A stretch of DNA of 64,000 nucleotides, from positions 3,303,501 to 3,367,500 of the forward strand of contig NZ_CP117452.1 of the NCBI RefSeq assembly GCF_030687895.1. The letters are read 5' to 3'. The position numbers and the translations under genes were made by a program. Positions 1 through 9,477 of this stretch are shown here, one piece after another. Under the pieces are notes generated by a model. The model had not been told where the DNA came from. It did not search any database and saw only the letters and a program-made list of their open reading frames with translations. Positions within the stretch are counted from its first letter, which is position 1, and the number at the start of each line of letters is the position of its first letter. This stretch comes from Pseudomonas sp. FP198 (GTDB taxonomy: Bacteria; Pseudomonadota; Gammaproteobacteria; Pseudomonadales; Pseudomonadaceae).

Positions 1-1293
1 CACGGCAAGGGCCAGCACCGCGAGTAACGCCAGGCATGAAAAGCCGGGAAGGATCCGACCGCGCCACAGCCCGAGTTTCAGTTCCGGGTGTTTGCGGCAA
101 TAGACCAGCACCGCAGCCGAAGTGAGCGCCATGAGCAGGATGACGCAGAGGGTGGCCAGGTTGGAGAACCAGGCGAACAGTTGCAGGATCGGGTCGGCGT
201 CCAGCGCGGCGAAAATCAGCACCACCACCGCGGCAATCAGGCTTTGCAGGACCGAGCCCATGTGTGGACTCTGGTGTACGCGATGGGTCGTCCCCAACCG
301 GCTGTGCAGCAGCCCGTCCCGGCCGATGGCGTAGAAGTAACGCGCCGCGGCATTGTGGAACGCCAGCAGCCCGGCGTAGATGCTGACCATGAACAGCACG
401 CGGATGACTTGGGTCAGCTGCGGGCCGACAAAATGATCGGACAGGCCGTAGATGAACGTGGTCGGATCCTGCAGCGCCTGCAGGGTCGGGACGATCTTGT
501 CGGCCCCGACGCCGATGACCATGGCCCAGACCGACAGCGCATAAAAACCACCGATCAACAGCACCGACGCGTAGGTGGCAATGGGAATCGTGCGCTGCGG
601 GTTCCTCGCCTCCTCGCCGTAGATGGTCGTGGCCTCGAAGCCGATGAATGCGGCAAAACAGAACAACAGGCCGATTGAAGGCGTGCCGCTGAATACGTGG
701 CTGCGGTCGAATGAATCGAGGTTGATGCCACTGTCGCCACCGGACTTGAGCATGGCGAAGTCCAGCGTCAGGATCGCCAGGTATTCGGCGATCACCACCA
801 CCGACAACACACGGGCCGACAGGTCGATCTTGCGATAGCCGAGAATCGCAACGCTCGCCATCGCCAGCAACGAATAGGCCCACCACGGCAATTCCAGGCC
901 GAACATGCTGGCCATCGTGCCGCTGACCACGCCGCCGAACATCCCGTACAGACCGACCTGGAGAATGTTGTAGGCAAACATCGCCAACACCCCTGCCGCC
1001 CCGCCCGCCAAGCCACCAAGGCCACGGGAGGTAAAGGCGTAGAAACCGCCCGCGTTGGTCATGTGCCGGGACATGGCGGTGTATCCCGCCGAAAAGGCCA
1101 GCAACACCAACAACGCCAGAAGCAGCAGCGCGGGCGTACCGGCGCCGTTGCCGAGCATGATGCCGATGGGAAAGCCACCGGCGATCACGCTCAGGGGGCT
1201 CGCCGCTGAAATCACAAAGAAGATGATGAAGCCGACGCCCAGGGCGCCGCGCTTCAACTCCGTCGAGCTATTGATCGGGAAAGATACGCTCAT
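1..1293 (-). CDS. APC superfamily amino acid permease (3' part outside window)
   Basis: Inner-membrane secondary transporter of the amino acid-polyamine-organocation superfamily. The reverse strand is open from an ATG at 1293 to position 1 with no stop, so the C-terminus lies beyond the left edge. The translation starts MSVSFPINSSTELKRGALG and runs through many hydrophobic helices. The TM1 region (about residues 17-40) has the SAASPLSVIAGG pattern seen at the APC substrate site, and a GFEATTIYGEEARNP motif follows TM6, the characteristic APC glutamate motif. The substrate cannot be read from the sequence. It is transcribed alone, away from the chemoreceptor gene. Confidence 0.85.
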   Translation of the reverse strand, partial: MSVSFPINSSTELKRGALGVGFIIFFVISAASPLSVIAGGFPIGIMLGNGAGTPALLLLALLVLLAFSAGYTAMSRHMTNAGGFYAFTSRGLGGLAGGAAGVLAMFAYNILQVGLYGMFGGVVSGTMASMFGLELPWWAYSLLAMASVAILGYRKIDLSARVLSVVVIAEYLAILTLDFAMLKSGGDSGINLDSFDRSHVFSGTPSIGLLFCFAAFIGFEATTIYGEEARNPQRTIPIATYASVLLIGGFYALSVWAMVIGVGADKIVPTLQALQDPTTFIYGLSDHFVGPQLTQVIRVLFMVSIYAGLLAFHNAAARYFYAIGRDGLLHSRLGTTHRVHQSPHMGSVLQSLIAAVVVLIFAALDADPILQLFAWFSNLATLCVILLMALTSAAVLVYCRKHPELKLGLWRGRILPGFSCLALLAVLALAV

Positions 1294-1494
1294 TGTTCTT
1301 GACCTTATTGTATGAGGCAGTATTGCGGGTTCGGGACGGCCAACGGCGCCGTTCGCCAAAAGCTTATTGTTCTGGTTGTACGCTGGAACCGATGCTATGC
1401 CCTCGCCAGAACCCTCCGCTATCCCAAAACGGCAGCATCCGAAGCGATGCCCCAAAACTGCTCAGCCTGTTTGGCCCGGGAACATGGTGGACCT
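1294..1494. promoter_or_regulatory. Upstream region of the APC permease
   Basis: First part of a 498-bp gap between two divergent genes. It contains a perfect 12-bp palindrome AACGGCGCCGTT at 1342-1353, a possible operator. No ORF with convincing coding character is seen. The rest of the gap is a REPIN (1495-1624) and about 165 bp in front of the chemoreceptor with nothing recognisable. Confidence 0.3.
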
Positions 1495-1624
1495 GTGGCG
1501 AGGGGATTCATCCCCGTTGGGCTGCGAAGCAGCCCTGAAGCAGTGAAATCAATCTTCCCGGCACACAGAGCGTGCCTGGTTTGGGGCCGCTTCGCAGCCC
1601 AGCGGGGATAAATCCCCTCACCAC
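1495..1624. repeat. REPIN, GTGGCGAGGG family (ggggatttatcccc variant)
   Basis: Two inverted REP units: gtggcgagggg...ctgcgaagcag at the left and its reverse complement cttcgcagccc...cccctcaccac at the right, about 45 bp in between. The same arrangement recurs at 14943, 24016, 25310, 33331 and 60862. Confidence 0.85.
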
Positions 1625-1791
1625 AAATTCAGCGTGCTCTTGAGTGATGCGTATTGGCTCAATGACGACGCGCAGACGCTGCCGATTCGGGATAACCGGG
1701 CGGCGTTTCCTGCCGCAAGATAGTCTGGCCCGCCGTTCAAACGCTGTTGGGCCCAAAACAATAAAAATCCCCAAGCGCAGGAAACCTCAGC

Positions 1792-3843
1792 ATGTTCTTC
1801 GCTCGTCTCTCTATCCAATGGCGGATCACGCTATTGAGCGGCCTGTGCCTGCTCGCCGTGGTCGGGGCGTTGACCGCTGCCTCGCTGTATCAGAACCAGC
1901 AAGGCGCCACGCTGTTGAAACAGCAAAGCAGCCAGTTGCTAGGGCAATCGGCCTTGGAGGGCCTGCGGGCACAGGCCCTGGCACACGGTCAGCGGGTGGA
2001 GCGTTTTTTCAGCGAAACAGCGATTTATGGCGAAGGTTTTGCCCAACAAGTGCTGCAACTGCGCGCCCAGGCATTGCACGGGCGACTGACCCCAGGGCAA
2101 CTGCGCCAGGACCTGATCGCCGCAACGCGCCAGGCCCTTGCGAATCGCGAAAAAGTCCTCGGTTTCTACGTGGTGCTGCTTCCCGATGCGCTGGCCGGTC
2201 CAGACGCCGGTTTCGCCGGGCAGCGCGACCTGGCCGGCAACGAAAACGGCCGCTTTGCCCTGTACTGGTCACAAAGCCAACCCGGCCATCTGGTGCAAGA
2301 AGTGCTCAGCGAAGCCCAGATCAGCGCCGACACCGCGCCACCGGGCAGCGAGCCGGCAAACGCCTGGTACATCTGCCCGCAGACCCAGGGGCGCACATGC
2401 GTGACAGAGCCCTACGCGATTGAAGTCGAAGGCCGGAAGACCCTGATGAGCAGCATTTCCATACCGCTGCTGGACGAGGGCAAGATCATCGGTATCGTCG
2501 GCATGGACATCAGCCTGGATACCCTCCAGCAACTCGCCGTCAGCCTTGCCGATGACTTGTACCCCGGCCACAGCGAGATCCGTATTCTCTCCCCCTCCGG
2601 GCAGATTGCCGGCCACAGCGGCGCCGTGGCGGGCACTTCGGTCGATGTGCAGCAGACGGTGCAGACCGTTCCGGCCAACAATCCCTGGCAATTGCAGATA
2701 CGTGTGCCGGAAGCACTGGTGCAGGCGCCCGCCTTGCACATGCAGGCGCAACTGGACGACAAGCAGCGCCAGTCCAACGGGTTCAACCTCAGCCTCGGGT
2801 TGCTCTGCGCCGGTCTGGGCCTGTTGCTTGTCTGGCTCAGCGCATACGGCGTGACCCGGCCACTGCTGAGGGTGGCGCATATGCTCGATGCGATTGTCGA
2901 AGGCGACGGTGACCTCACCCAGCGGCTGCCGAACACCCGGCACGATGAACTGGGCCGACTGGCCGACGGCTTCAATCGTTTTCTCGACAAACTGCAACCG
3001 ATCATCCGGGATATCCAGCAAGCCTCCCTCGACACCCGGGAGACGGCCGACACCTCGGCGCGGGTTGCCCGCGAAGTCAGCGCGGGCATGCAGCAGCAAT
3101 ACCGCGAGGTAGAACTAGCGGCGACGGCATTGCACGAAATGAGCGCCAGCGCCCAGGAGGTTGCCCGCCATTCCCACCAGGCCGCCGATGCCGCAACGGT
3201 GGCCGAAAATGCCAGCCGATCGGGGCAGGAAATGTTCGCCAATGCCGTCAGCAGCATCGATACCCTGGACCAGCGGCTGGAGGCGACGCTTGGGCAGGTC
3301 AGGACACTGGCGGACAACAGCCAGCAGATCAGCCAGGTGCTCGACGTCATCTGCGCCATCGCCCAGCAAACCAACCTGCTGGCCTTGAACGCCGCTATCG
3401 AAGCGGCCCGCGCCGGCGAACAGGGGCGCGGCTTCGCGGTGGTGGCTGACGAAGTCCGGCATCTGGCGAGCAACACCCAGAACTCGGTCGAGCAGATACG
3501 CACGGTGATCGAAGCGTTGCAGCAACTGAGCCAGGACGTGGTGCACAGCACCCAGTCGAGCCGCGAGCTGGCCAGGGGCAGCGTGGTCCAGGTCGAGCAG
3601 ACCCACGGGGCACTGCAACGTATCACCCGGGCCGTGGAAGTGATCGAACAGATGAACCAGCAGATCGCCAGCGCAGCCCTGGAACAAAGCTCGGTGGTGG
3701 AAGACATCAGCCATCGGGTGAGCGGCATTCGCGGCATCAGCGAAACCTTGAGCGGCCAGATGCACGAAGCCTCCGAGGCCAGCCACTCGCTGCATGCCAT
3801 GGCCAACCATCAACAGCAGCTGGTGGAGCACTTTCGGATCTAG
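1792..3843 (+). CDS. Methyl-accepting chemotaxis protein
   Basis: Transmembrane chemoreceptor of 683 aa. TM1 lies at about residues 11-31. A periplasmic ligand-binding region of about 300 residues follows, with a dCache-like ending ([15 protein letters not shown] near residue 230). TM2 is at about 339-360, then a HAMP domain and a long coiled-coil signalling domain. The conserved CheA/CheW-binding hairpin tip is clear ([20 protein letters not shown], about residues 525-545, followed by [15 protein letters not shown]). No C-terminal CheR-binding pentapeptide is visible; the protein ends HFRI. The ligand is unknown. It stands alone, so no neighbour indicates the attractant. Confidence 0.93.
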   Translation: MFFARLSIQWRITLLSGLCLLAVVGALTAASLYQNQQGATLLKQQSSQLLGQSALEGLRAQALAHGQRVERFFSETAIYGEGFAQQVLQLRAQALHGRLTPGQLRQDLIAATRQALANREKVLGFYVVLLPDALAGPDAGFAGQRDLAGNENGRFALYWSQSQPGHLVQEVLSEAQISADTAPPGSEPANAWYICPQTQGRTCVTEPYAIEVEGRKTLMSSISIPLLDEGKIIGIVGMDISLDTLQQLAVSLADDLYPGHSEIRILSPSGQIAGHSGAVAGTSVDVQQTVQTVPANNPWQLQIRVPEALVQAPALHMQAQLDDKQRQSNGFNLSLGLLCAGLGLLLVWLSAYGVTRPLLRVAHMLDAIVEGDGDLTQRLPNTRHDELGRLADGFNRFLDKLQPIIRDIQQASLDTRETADTSARVAREVSAGMQQQYREVELAATALHEMSASAQEVARHSHQAADAATVAENASRSGQEMFANAVSSIDTLDQRLEATLGQVRTLADNSQQISQVLDVICAIAQQTNLLALNAAIEAARAGEQGRGFAVVADEVRHLASNTQNSVEQIRTVIEALQQLSQDVVHSTQSSRELARGSVVQVEQTHGALQRITRAVEVIEQMNQQIASAALEQSSVVEDISHRVSGIRGISETLSGQMHEASEASHSLHAMANHQQQLVEHFRI

Positions 3844-3937
3844 CCTGGTTACACAATTTCACAGAGCGCCTACAAAGCTTCACCCCTGACCTTGGCTCCG
3901 GTCCCTACCATGGGCGGTTCAATATTGGGGAAGCACC

Positions 3938-5104
3938 ATGTCCAAGATTCCTTCCGTCACACTGGGCCTGTTGGTCGGGGCGTTGCTGAGCGGCTGTGAC
4001 AGCGCCTCGCCCCCGGAAGAATCCGCGCCGCTGGCAAGCGTGCGTATCGAGACCGTCCAGGCCGGGCCGCTGTCGATCAGCAACGAACTGAGTGGCCGTA
4101 TCGCCGCGCCACGGGTGGCCGAAGTCCGTGCACGGGTAGCCGGCGTGGTCTTGCAGCGAGTGTTTCGAGAGGGTCGCGACGTCAAGCAGGGCGACGTGTT
4201 GTTTCGCATCGACCCGGCGCCGTTCAAGGCCGACCTGGACAGCGCCGAGGCGGCGTTGCGCAAGGCCGAGGCCAATGCGTTCCAGGCCCGGTTGCAGGCG
4301 CAGCGTTATGCCCAGTTGATCGATGACCAGGCGATCAGCGGCCAGGAATATGACAATGCCCGGGCCGCCGTGCGCCAGACCGCAGCCGACGTCGCCGCCA
4401 ACAAGGCGGCCGTTGAACGGGCGAAGCTGAACCTGGGCTACGCCACGGTGACCGCACCGATTTCCGGGCGCATCGGCCGGGCCCTGGTGACGGAAGGCGC
4501 GCTGGTGGGACAGAACGAAAGCACGCCACTGGCGCTGATCCAGCAGTTGGACCCGATCCACGCCGACCTCACCCAATCGACCCGCGAACTCAATGAACTG
4601 CGTCGCGCGTTCCGTGCGGGGCAGCTGCAAGCCGTCGGCCAGGGCCAGGCCAAGGCCACTTTGATCCAGGACGACGGCAGCCCTTATCCGCTGCCGGGCA
4701 AGTTGCTATTCACCGACCTCAGCGTCGACCCGAGCACCGGCCAGATCACCCTGCGCAGCGAGTTTCCCAACCCCGACCTCGATCTGCTGCCCGGCAGCTT
4801 CATTCGCGTGCGCCTGGAACAGGCGGTCAACCGCCAGGGCATCACCGTGCCGCAACGGGCGATCCTGCGCGACAGCGCCGGCGTCGCCCAGGTGCTGCTG
4901 CTGGACGCCGAGCAGAAGATCAGTCAGCAACCGGTGCAACTGGGCGCGGCGCAGAACGATCGCTGGATCGTCACGCAGGGCTTGAAGCCGGGCGATCGCA
5001 TCGTCGTCGAAGGCCTGCAGCACGCCCGCCCCGGTGAACAGGTCCGGGTCGACGACGCCCCTCTCCCCCTCGCCCAGGTTCCCGGGCCACAGGCAGGACA
5101 CTAA
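3938..5104 (+). CDS. RND efflux periplasmic adaptor (MexC-like lipoprotein)
   Basis: Membrane-fusion protein of 388 aa linking an RND pump to an outer-membrane channel. It has a lipoprotein signal with lipobox LLSGC (lipidated Cys20). A biotinyl-lipoyl-like segment appears as VRARVAGVVLQRVFREGRDVKQGD, interrupted by a long alpha-hairpin, and returns as TVTAPISGRIGRALVTEGALVG. Beta-barrel and membrane-proximal domains follow. The pump gene starts 4 bp downstream, so the two are one operon. Similarity of the partner pump to MexD suggests the MexCD/AcrAB type. No adjacent repressor gene is present. Confidence 0.92.
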   Translation: MSKIPSVTLGLLVGALLSGCDSASPPEESAPLASVRIETVQAGPLSISNELSGRIAAPRVAEVRARVAGVVLQRVFREGRDVKQGDVLFRIDPAPFKADLDSAEAALRKAEANAFQARLQAQRYAQLIDDQAISGQEYDNARAAVRQTAADVAANKAAVERAKLNLGYATVTAPISGRIGRALVTEGALVGQNESTPLALIQQLDPIHADLTQSTRELNELRRAFRAGQLQAVGQGQAKATLIQDDGSPYPLPGKLLFTDLSVDPSTGQITLRSEFPNPDLDLLPGSFIRVRLEQAVNRQGITVPQRAILRDSAGVAQVLLLDAEQKISQQPVQLGAAQNDRWIVTQGLKPGDRIVVEGLQHARPGEQVRVDDAPLPLAQVPGPQAGH

Positions 5105-5107
5105 GCC

Positions 5108-8100
5108 ATGCCGCATTTTTTCATCGACCGCCCCGTCTTCGCCTGGGTCGTCGCGCTGTTCATCCTGCTGGCCGGGATCCTGGCCATTCCGCAACTGCCG
5201 GTGGCGCAGTACCCGGTCGTGGCTCCGCCGCAAATCGAGATCTACGCGGTGTACCCGGGCGCTTCGGCGCAGACGGTGGACGAAAGCGTGGTCAGCCTGA
5301 TCGAGGAGGAGCTCAACGGCGCCGACAACCTGTTGTATTTCGAATCCCAGAGCAGTCTCGGCAGCGCGACGATCACCGCGACCTTTCAACCGGGGACGAA
5401 CCCGGAACTGGCCCAGGTCGACGTGCAGAACCGCCTCAAGGCCGTGGAGTCGCGCCTGCCGCAAGCGGTGACCCAGCAAGGCTTGCAGGTGGACAAGGTT
5501 TCCGCCGGCTTCCTGCTGCTGATCACCCTCACCTCCAGCGACGGCAAGCTCGACGACGTGGCGCTCAGCGATTATCTGGCGCGCAACGTGATGAACGAGA
5601 TCAAGCGCCTCGACGGTGTCGGCAAGGCCCAGCTGTACGGTGCCGAGCGAGCCATGCGGATCTGGATCGACCCGCAGAAGTTGCTGGGTTTCAACCTGAC
5701 CCCGGCTGACGTCAACGCTGCCATCGTGGCGCAGAACGCCCAGGTCTCGGCCGGCAGCCTCGGCGACCTGCCGAGCCGCAGCACCCAGGAAATCACCGCG
5801 ACCATCGTCGTCAAGGGCCAGCTCTCGACCCCGCAGGAGTTTGCCGACATCGTGCTCAAGGCCAACCCCGACGGTTCCACGGTGCGCATCGCCGACGTCG
5901 CGCGGGTGGAAATCGGCAGCCAGGAATACCAGTTCTCCACGCGCCTGAACGGCAAGCCATCCACCGCCGTGGCCGTGCAGCTGTCGCCAGGCGCCAACGC
6001 GCTGAACACCGCCACCCTGGTGCGCGCGAAAATGGACGAGCTGTCGCGCTACTTCCCCGCCGGCGTGGCGTACAAGATTCCCTACGACACGTCGCCGTTC
6101 GTCAAGGTCTCGATCACCAAGGTGGTCTATACCCTCGGCGAGGCGATGTTGCTGGTGTTCGCGGTGATGTTCCTGTTCCTGCAGAACATCCGCTACACGC
6201 TGATCCCCACCCTCGTCGTGCCGGTGGCGCTGATGGGTACCTTCGCGACCATGCTCGCGCTGGGGTTCTCGATCAACGTGCTGACCATGTTCGGCATGGT
6301 GCTGGCCATCGGCATCCTGGTGGACGACGCCATCGTGGTGGTGGAAAACGTCGAGCGGATCATGGTAGAGGAAGGTCTGTCGCCCAAGGAAGCGACACGC
6401 AAGGCCATGGGCCAGATCACCGGGGCGATCATCGGTATCACCCTGGTGCTGGTGGCGGTGTTCATTCCGATGGCGTTCATGCAGGGTTCGGTGGGCGTGA
6501 TCTACCAGCAGTTCTCGCTGTCGATGGCGACGTCGATCCTGTTCTCGGCCTTTCTCGCGCTGACCTTGACCCCGGCGCTTTGCGCGACCTTGCTCAAACC
6601 GATCACCCAAGGCGATCACCATGCAAAGGGCGGTTTCTTTGGCTGGTTCAACCGTGGCTTCGACCGGTTCGGCAACCGCTACCAGGGTTGGGTCGCCTAC
6701 GCGATGAAACGCAGCGGCCGCTACCTGCTGATCTATGGCGTGCTGCTGGTGGGCATGGGCCTGCTGTTCAGCCGCTTGCCCTCCTCGTTCCTGCCGGTTG
6801 AAGACCAGGGCTATACCATCACCGACATTCAGCTGCCGCCGGGTGCCAGCAAGAATCGTACGGTTCAGGTGGTGGAGCAGATCGAGGCGCACAATGCCGG
6901 CGAGCCTGGGGTCGGCGACAGCACCGTCATCCTCGGCTTCAGCTTCTCCGGCAGCGGGCAAAATGCGGCCCTGGCGTTTACCACGCTGAAGGATTGGTCG
7001 CAGCGCGGTGGCGACGATTCGGCGGCGTCCATCGCCGATCGCGCCAACCAGGCCTTCGCTGGAATCAAGGACGCCATGGTGTTTTCCGTGCTGCCACCGC
7101 CAGTGGACGGCCTCGGCACCTCCAGCGGTTTCGAGTTCCGCTTGCAGGACCGCGGCGGCCTTGGCCACGCCACGCTGATGCAGGCCCGCAGCGATCTGCT
7201 CGCCGCCGCGGATAAAAGCCCGGTGCTGATGAATGTGCGCGAAAGCGCCCTGGCGGAAGCGCCGCAGGTGCAACTGGAAGTGGATCGGAAACAGGCCAAT
7301 GCCTTGGGCATCTCCTTTGCCGACGTCGGCAGCGTATTGTCCACGGCGGTGGGCTCAGCCTACATCAATGACTTCCCGAACCAGGGCCGCATGCAGCGGG
7401 TGGTGGTCCAGGCCGAGGGTGACCAGCGCAGCCAGGTCGAGGACCTGCTGAAGATTCACGTACGCAACAGCAGCGGGAAGATGGTGCCATTGTCGGCGTT
7501 TGTCCAGGCGCGCTGGACCCAGGGGCCGGCACAGTTGACTCGCTACAACGGCTATCCGGCGGTGAGTATTTCCGGAGAACCGGCGCCGGGCTACAGCACC
7601 GGGCAAGCCATGGCCGAGATCGAACGGCTGGTGGCCCAGGGGCCCAAGGGCATGGGCCAGGAATGGACCGGCCTGTCCTTGCAGGAGCGCTTGTCCGGCA
7701 GCCAGGCACCGGTCCTGCTAGGCCTGTCGCTGCTGGTGGTGTTCCTGTGCCTGGCGGCGCTGTACGAGAGCTGGTCGATTCCGACCTCGGTGTTGCTGGT
7801 GGTACCGCTGGGCGTGCTCGGCGCCGTAATGGCTGTGTCGTTGCGTGGCATGCCCAACGATGTGTTCTTCAAGATCGGCCTGATCACCATCATCGGCCTG
7901 TCAGCAAAGAACGCCATCCTGATCATCGAGTTCGCCAAGAGCCTCTACGACGATGGCCATGACCTGCTCGACGCCACGCTCCAGGCCGCGCGCCTGCGCC
8001 TGCGGCCAATCATCATGACCTCGCTGGCGTTCATCCTCGGCGTGGTCCCGTTGGCGATCGCCACCGGGGCCAGCTCGGCGAGCCAGCAGGCGATTGGTAC

Positions 8101-8203
8101 CGGCGTGATCGGAGGGATGATCAGCGCCACGCTGGCGGTGGTGTTTGTCCCGGTGTTTTTCGTGGTGGTGATGAAGCGGGTCGCGCGCAGCAAGCCCGAT
8201 TGA
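5108..8203 (+). CDS. RND multidrug efflux pump, HAE1 family (MexD-like)
   Basis: Proton-driven inner-membrane trimeric efflux pump of 1031 aa, the usual length for HAE1 pumps. It opens MPHFFIDRPVFAWVVALFI like AcrB/MexB/MexD. The proton-relay aspartate pair is in GILVDDAIVVVENVERIM (about residues 403-420), and the TM10-11 signature GLSAKNAILIIEFAKSLYDDG is present. Stretches such as VDVQNRLKAVESRLPQAV and NDFPNQGRMQRVVVQAEG resemble MexD more than MexB as I recall those sequences. No oprJ/oprM-type gene follows; the next gene is on the other strand, so an outer-membrane factor must be supplied from elsewhere, as for MexXY. Confidence 0.94.
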   Translation: MPHFFIDRPVFAWVVALFILLAGILAIPQLPVAQYPVVAPPQIEIYAVYPGASAQTVDESVVSLIEEELNGADNLLYFESQSSLGSATITATFQPGTNPELAQVDVQNRLKAVESRLPQAVTQQGLQVDKVSAGFLLLITLTSSDGKLDDVALSDYLARNVMNEIKRLDGVGKAQLYGAERAMRIWIDPQKLLGFNLTPADVNAAIVAQNAQVSAGSLGDLPSRSTQEITATIVVKGQLSTPQEFADIVLKANPDGSTVRIADVARVEIGSQEYQFSTRLNGKPSTAVAVQLSPGANALNTATLVRAKMDELSRYFPAGVAYKIPYDTSPFVKVSITKVVYTLGEAMLLVFAVMFLFLQNIRYTLIPTLVVPVALMGTFATMLALGFSINVLTMFGMVLAIGILVDDAIVVVENVERIMVEEGLSPKEATRKAMGQITGAIIGITLVLVAVFIPMAFMQGSVGVIYQQFSLSMATSILFSAFLALTLTPALCATLLKPITQGDHHAKGGFFGWFNRGFDRFGNRYQGWVAYAMKRSGRYLLIYGVLLVGMGLLFSRLPSSFLPVEDQGYTITDIQLPPGASKNRTVQVVEQIEAHNAGEPGVGDSTVILGFSFSGSGQNAALAFTTLKDWSQRGGDDSAASIADRANQAFAGIKDAMVFSVLPPPVDGLGTSSGFEFRLQDRGGLGHATLMQARSDLLAAADKSPVLMNVRESALAEAPQVQLEVDRKQANALGISFADVGSVLSTAVGSAYINDFPNQGRMQRVVVQAEGDQRSQVEDLLKIHVRNSSGKMVPLSAFVQARWTQGPAQLTRYNGYPAVSISGEPAPGYSTGQAMAEIERLVAQGPKGMGQEWTGLSLQERLSGSQAPVLLGLSLLVVFLCLAALYESWSIPTSVLLVVPLGVLGAVMAVSLRGMPNDVFFKIGLITIIGLSAKNAILIIEFAKSLYDDGHDLLDATLQAARLRLRPIIMTSLAFILGVVPLAIATGASSASQQAIGTGVIGGMISATLAVVFVPVFFVVVMKRVARSKPD

Positions 8204-8215
8204 GGGTTCGCTGCG

Positions 8216-8713
8216 CTACTTGCGCTTGAAGGCTTCCCGGCGAGCGGTGCGCTCGTCGAGGAAGCGCTCGCTGATCGATGCCTGCAAGTCCTTGCGTTCA
8301 ACAGGCACGCCGCAATGGGGACACACGCTGGCCAGCCCCACGTCATGACCACACGCGCGGTGCACAAAGTGCATCGCCACCCCCTCCTCGTCCCCTTTGC
8401 ACCACTTCTCACCCCAGGCGCGCAGCGCATAGATCACCGGGTAGAAATCCCAGCCCTTGCCGGTCAGTTGATATTCGTAACGCAGCGGTTTTTCGTTGTA
8501 GGGCTTTCGCTCGACCAGACCGTCCGTCTCCAGCGCCTTGAGGCGCGAGGTCAGCATCTGCGGCGTGGCGCCGGTCTGGATCTGGATTTCCTCGAAGCGC
8601 GTCGTGCCCATGTACAACTCACGCAACACCAGGATCGTCCATTTGTCCCCTACCACACCCACTGAGCGGGCCACCGGGCACACCGTATCGCTCGTTTCAT
8701 ACTGCATAGGCAT
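8216..8713 (-). CDS. HxlR-family transcriptional regulator with C-terminal zinc-ribbon-like motif
   Basis: Winged-helix repressor/activator of 165 aa. The HxlR core is in the first ~110 residues: CPVARSVGVVGDKWTILVLREL, then ATPQMLTSRLKALETDGLVERK. Many HxlR proteins end near residue 110-130. This one adds a Cys/His-rich tail (CGHDVGLASVCPHCG) that looks like a small metal-binding ribbon. It is divergent from the isochorismatase/MFS pair and shares a 137-bp regulatory gap, so it probably controls that pair. Two in-frame ATGs, at 8713 and 8707, are possible starts. Confidence 0.88.
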   Translation of the reverse strand: MPMQYETSDTVCPVARSVGVVGDKWTILVLRELYMGTTRFEEIQIQTGATPQMLTSRLKALETDGLVERKPYNEKPLRYEYQLTGKGWDFYPVIYALRAWGEKWCKGDEEGVAMHFVHRACGHDVGLASVCPHCGVPVERKDLQASISERFLDERTARREAFKRK

Positions 8714-8787
8714 TTTCTCAAATCACTTTTTTTTTCATAGTAACACTACAGCAGAGCTCTAAAAACACCTCACAGGCAGCGTAAATA

Positions 8788-8816
8788 TTGACTATATGAT
8801 TTTCATAGTTAGTATT
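8788..8816 (+). promoter_or_regulatory. Putative sigma-70 promoter with overlapping inverted repeat
   Basis: TTGACT (8788-8793) and AGTATT (8811-8816) are separated by 17 bp upstream of the hydrolase gene. The spacer contains an inverted repeat ACTAT-n9-ATAGT (8791-8809), a plausible binding site for the divergent HxlR regulator. Based only on pattern. Confidence 0.4.
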
Positions 8817-8850
8817 GAGAAGATATATTCCTCAACCGGAGCATCAAAAA

Positions 8851-9477
8851 ATGACCCAGCCTGTGTACTCCCCGTCGCGAACTGGCCTGCTGTTGGTCGA
8901 CCCGTACAACGATTTCCTGTCCGACGGCGGCAAGCTGTTTCCCTTGCTGAAAAACGTCGCCCAGGACGTTCACCTCCTCGACAACCTTCGCACTGCCGTG
9001 GCCGCCGCTCGGCAACAGCGGATCCAGGTGTTCTACGTACCCCATCGGCGCTGGCAGCCCGGCGACTATGACAACTGGAACCACCCCAACCCGACCCAAC
9101 GCCTGATCCAGCAGCGCCATACGTTCGCCAAGGGCACCTGGGGCGGCGAATGGCATCCGGACTTCGTGCCGCAGGACGGCGACATCATCGTCCAGGAACA
9201 TTGGGGCCAGAGTGGATTCGCCAATACCGACCTGGATTTCCAGCTCAAGCAGCAAGGCATCACCCATGTGATCGTCGTGGGCCTGCTGGCGAACACTTGC
9301 ATCGAATCCACCGCGCGCTTCGCCATGGAGCTGGGTTACCACGTGACGCTGGTGCGCGATGCGACGGCGGCGTTCAGTCAGGAAATGATGCACGCGGCGC
9401 ACGCGCTGAACGGGCCGACGTTCGCCCACAGCATCCTCGATACGCGCACGCTGGTCTCGGCGTTGCAACAGCATTGA
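8851..9477 (+). CDS. Isochorismatase-family cysteine hydrolase
   Basis: Cytoplasmic hydrolase of 208 aa. The three catalytic residues of the family are visible: Asp in LLVDPYNDF near the N-terminus, Lys in TFAKGTWGGE, and nucleophilic Cys in GLLANTCIESTARFA. The ATG at 8851 is preferred over an upstream in-frame start at 8815 because it follows a purine-rich stretch (accgga) and puts the first beta strand at the usual distance. The MFS gene begins in the stop codon (TGATG), so the two are translationally coupled. The substrate is unknown; the family includes nicotinamidases, isochorismatases and carbamoylases. Confidence 0.88.
   Translation: MTQPVYSPSRTGLLLVDPYNDFLSDGGKLFPLLKNVAQDVHLLDNLRTAVAAARQQRIQVFYVPHRRWQPGDYDNWNHPNPTQRLIQQRHTFAKGTWGGEWHPDFVPQDGDIIVQEHWGQSGFANTDLDFQLKQQGITHVIVVGLLANTCIESTARFAMELGYHVTLVRDATAAFSQEMMHAAHALNGPTFAHSILDTRTLVSALQQH

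Noticed and set aside
4706..7273. 855-codon open frame antisense to the RND adaptor and pump
   Set aside because: Composition is His/Arg/Gln-rich without a fold, and it lies opposite a clear RND operon; it is a shadow of GC-rich codon bias.
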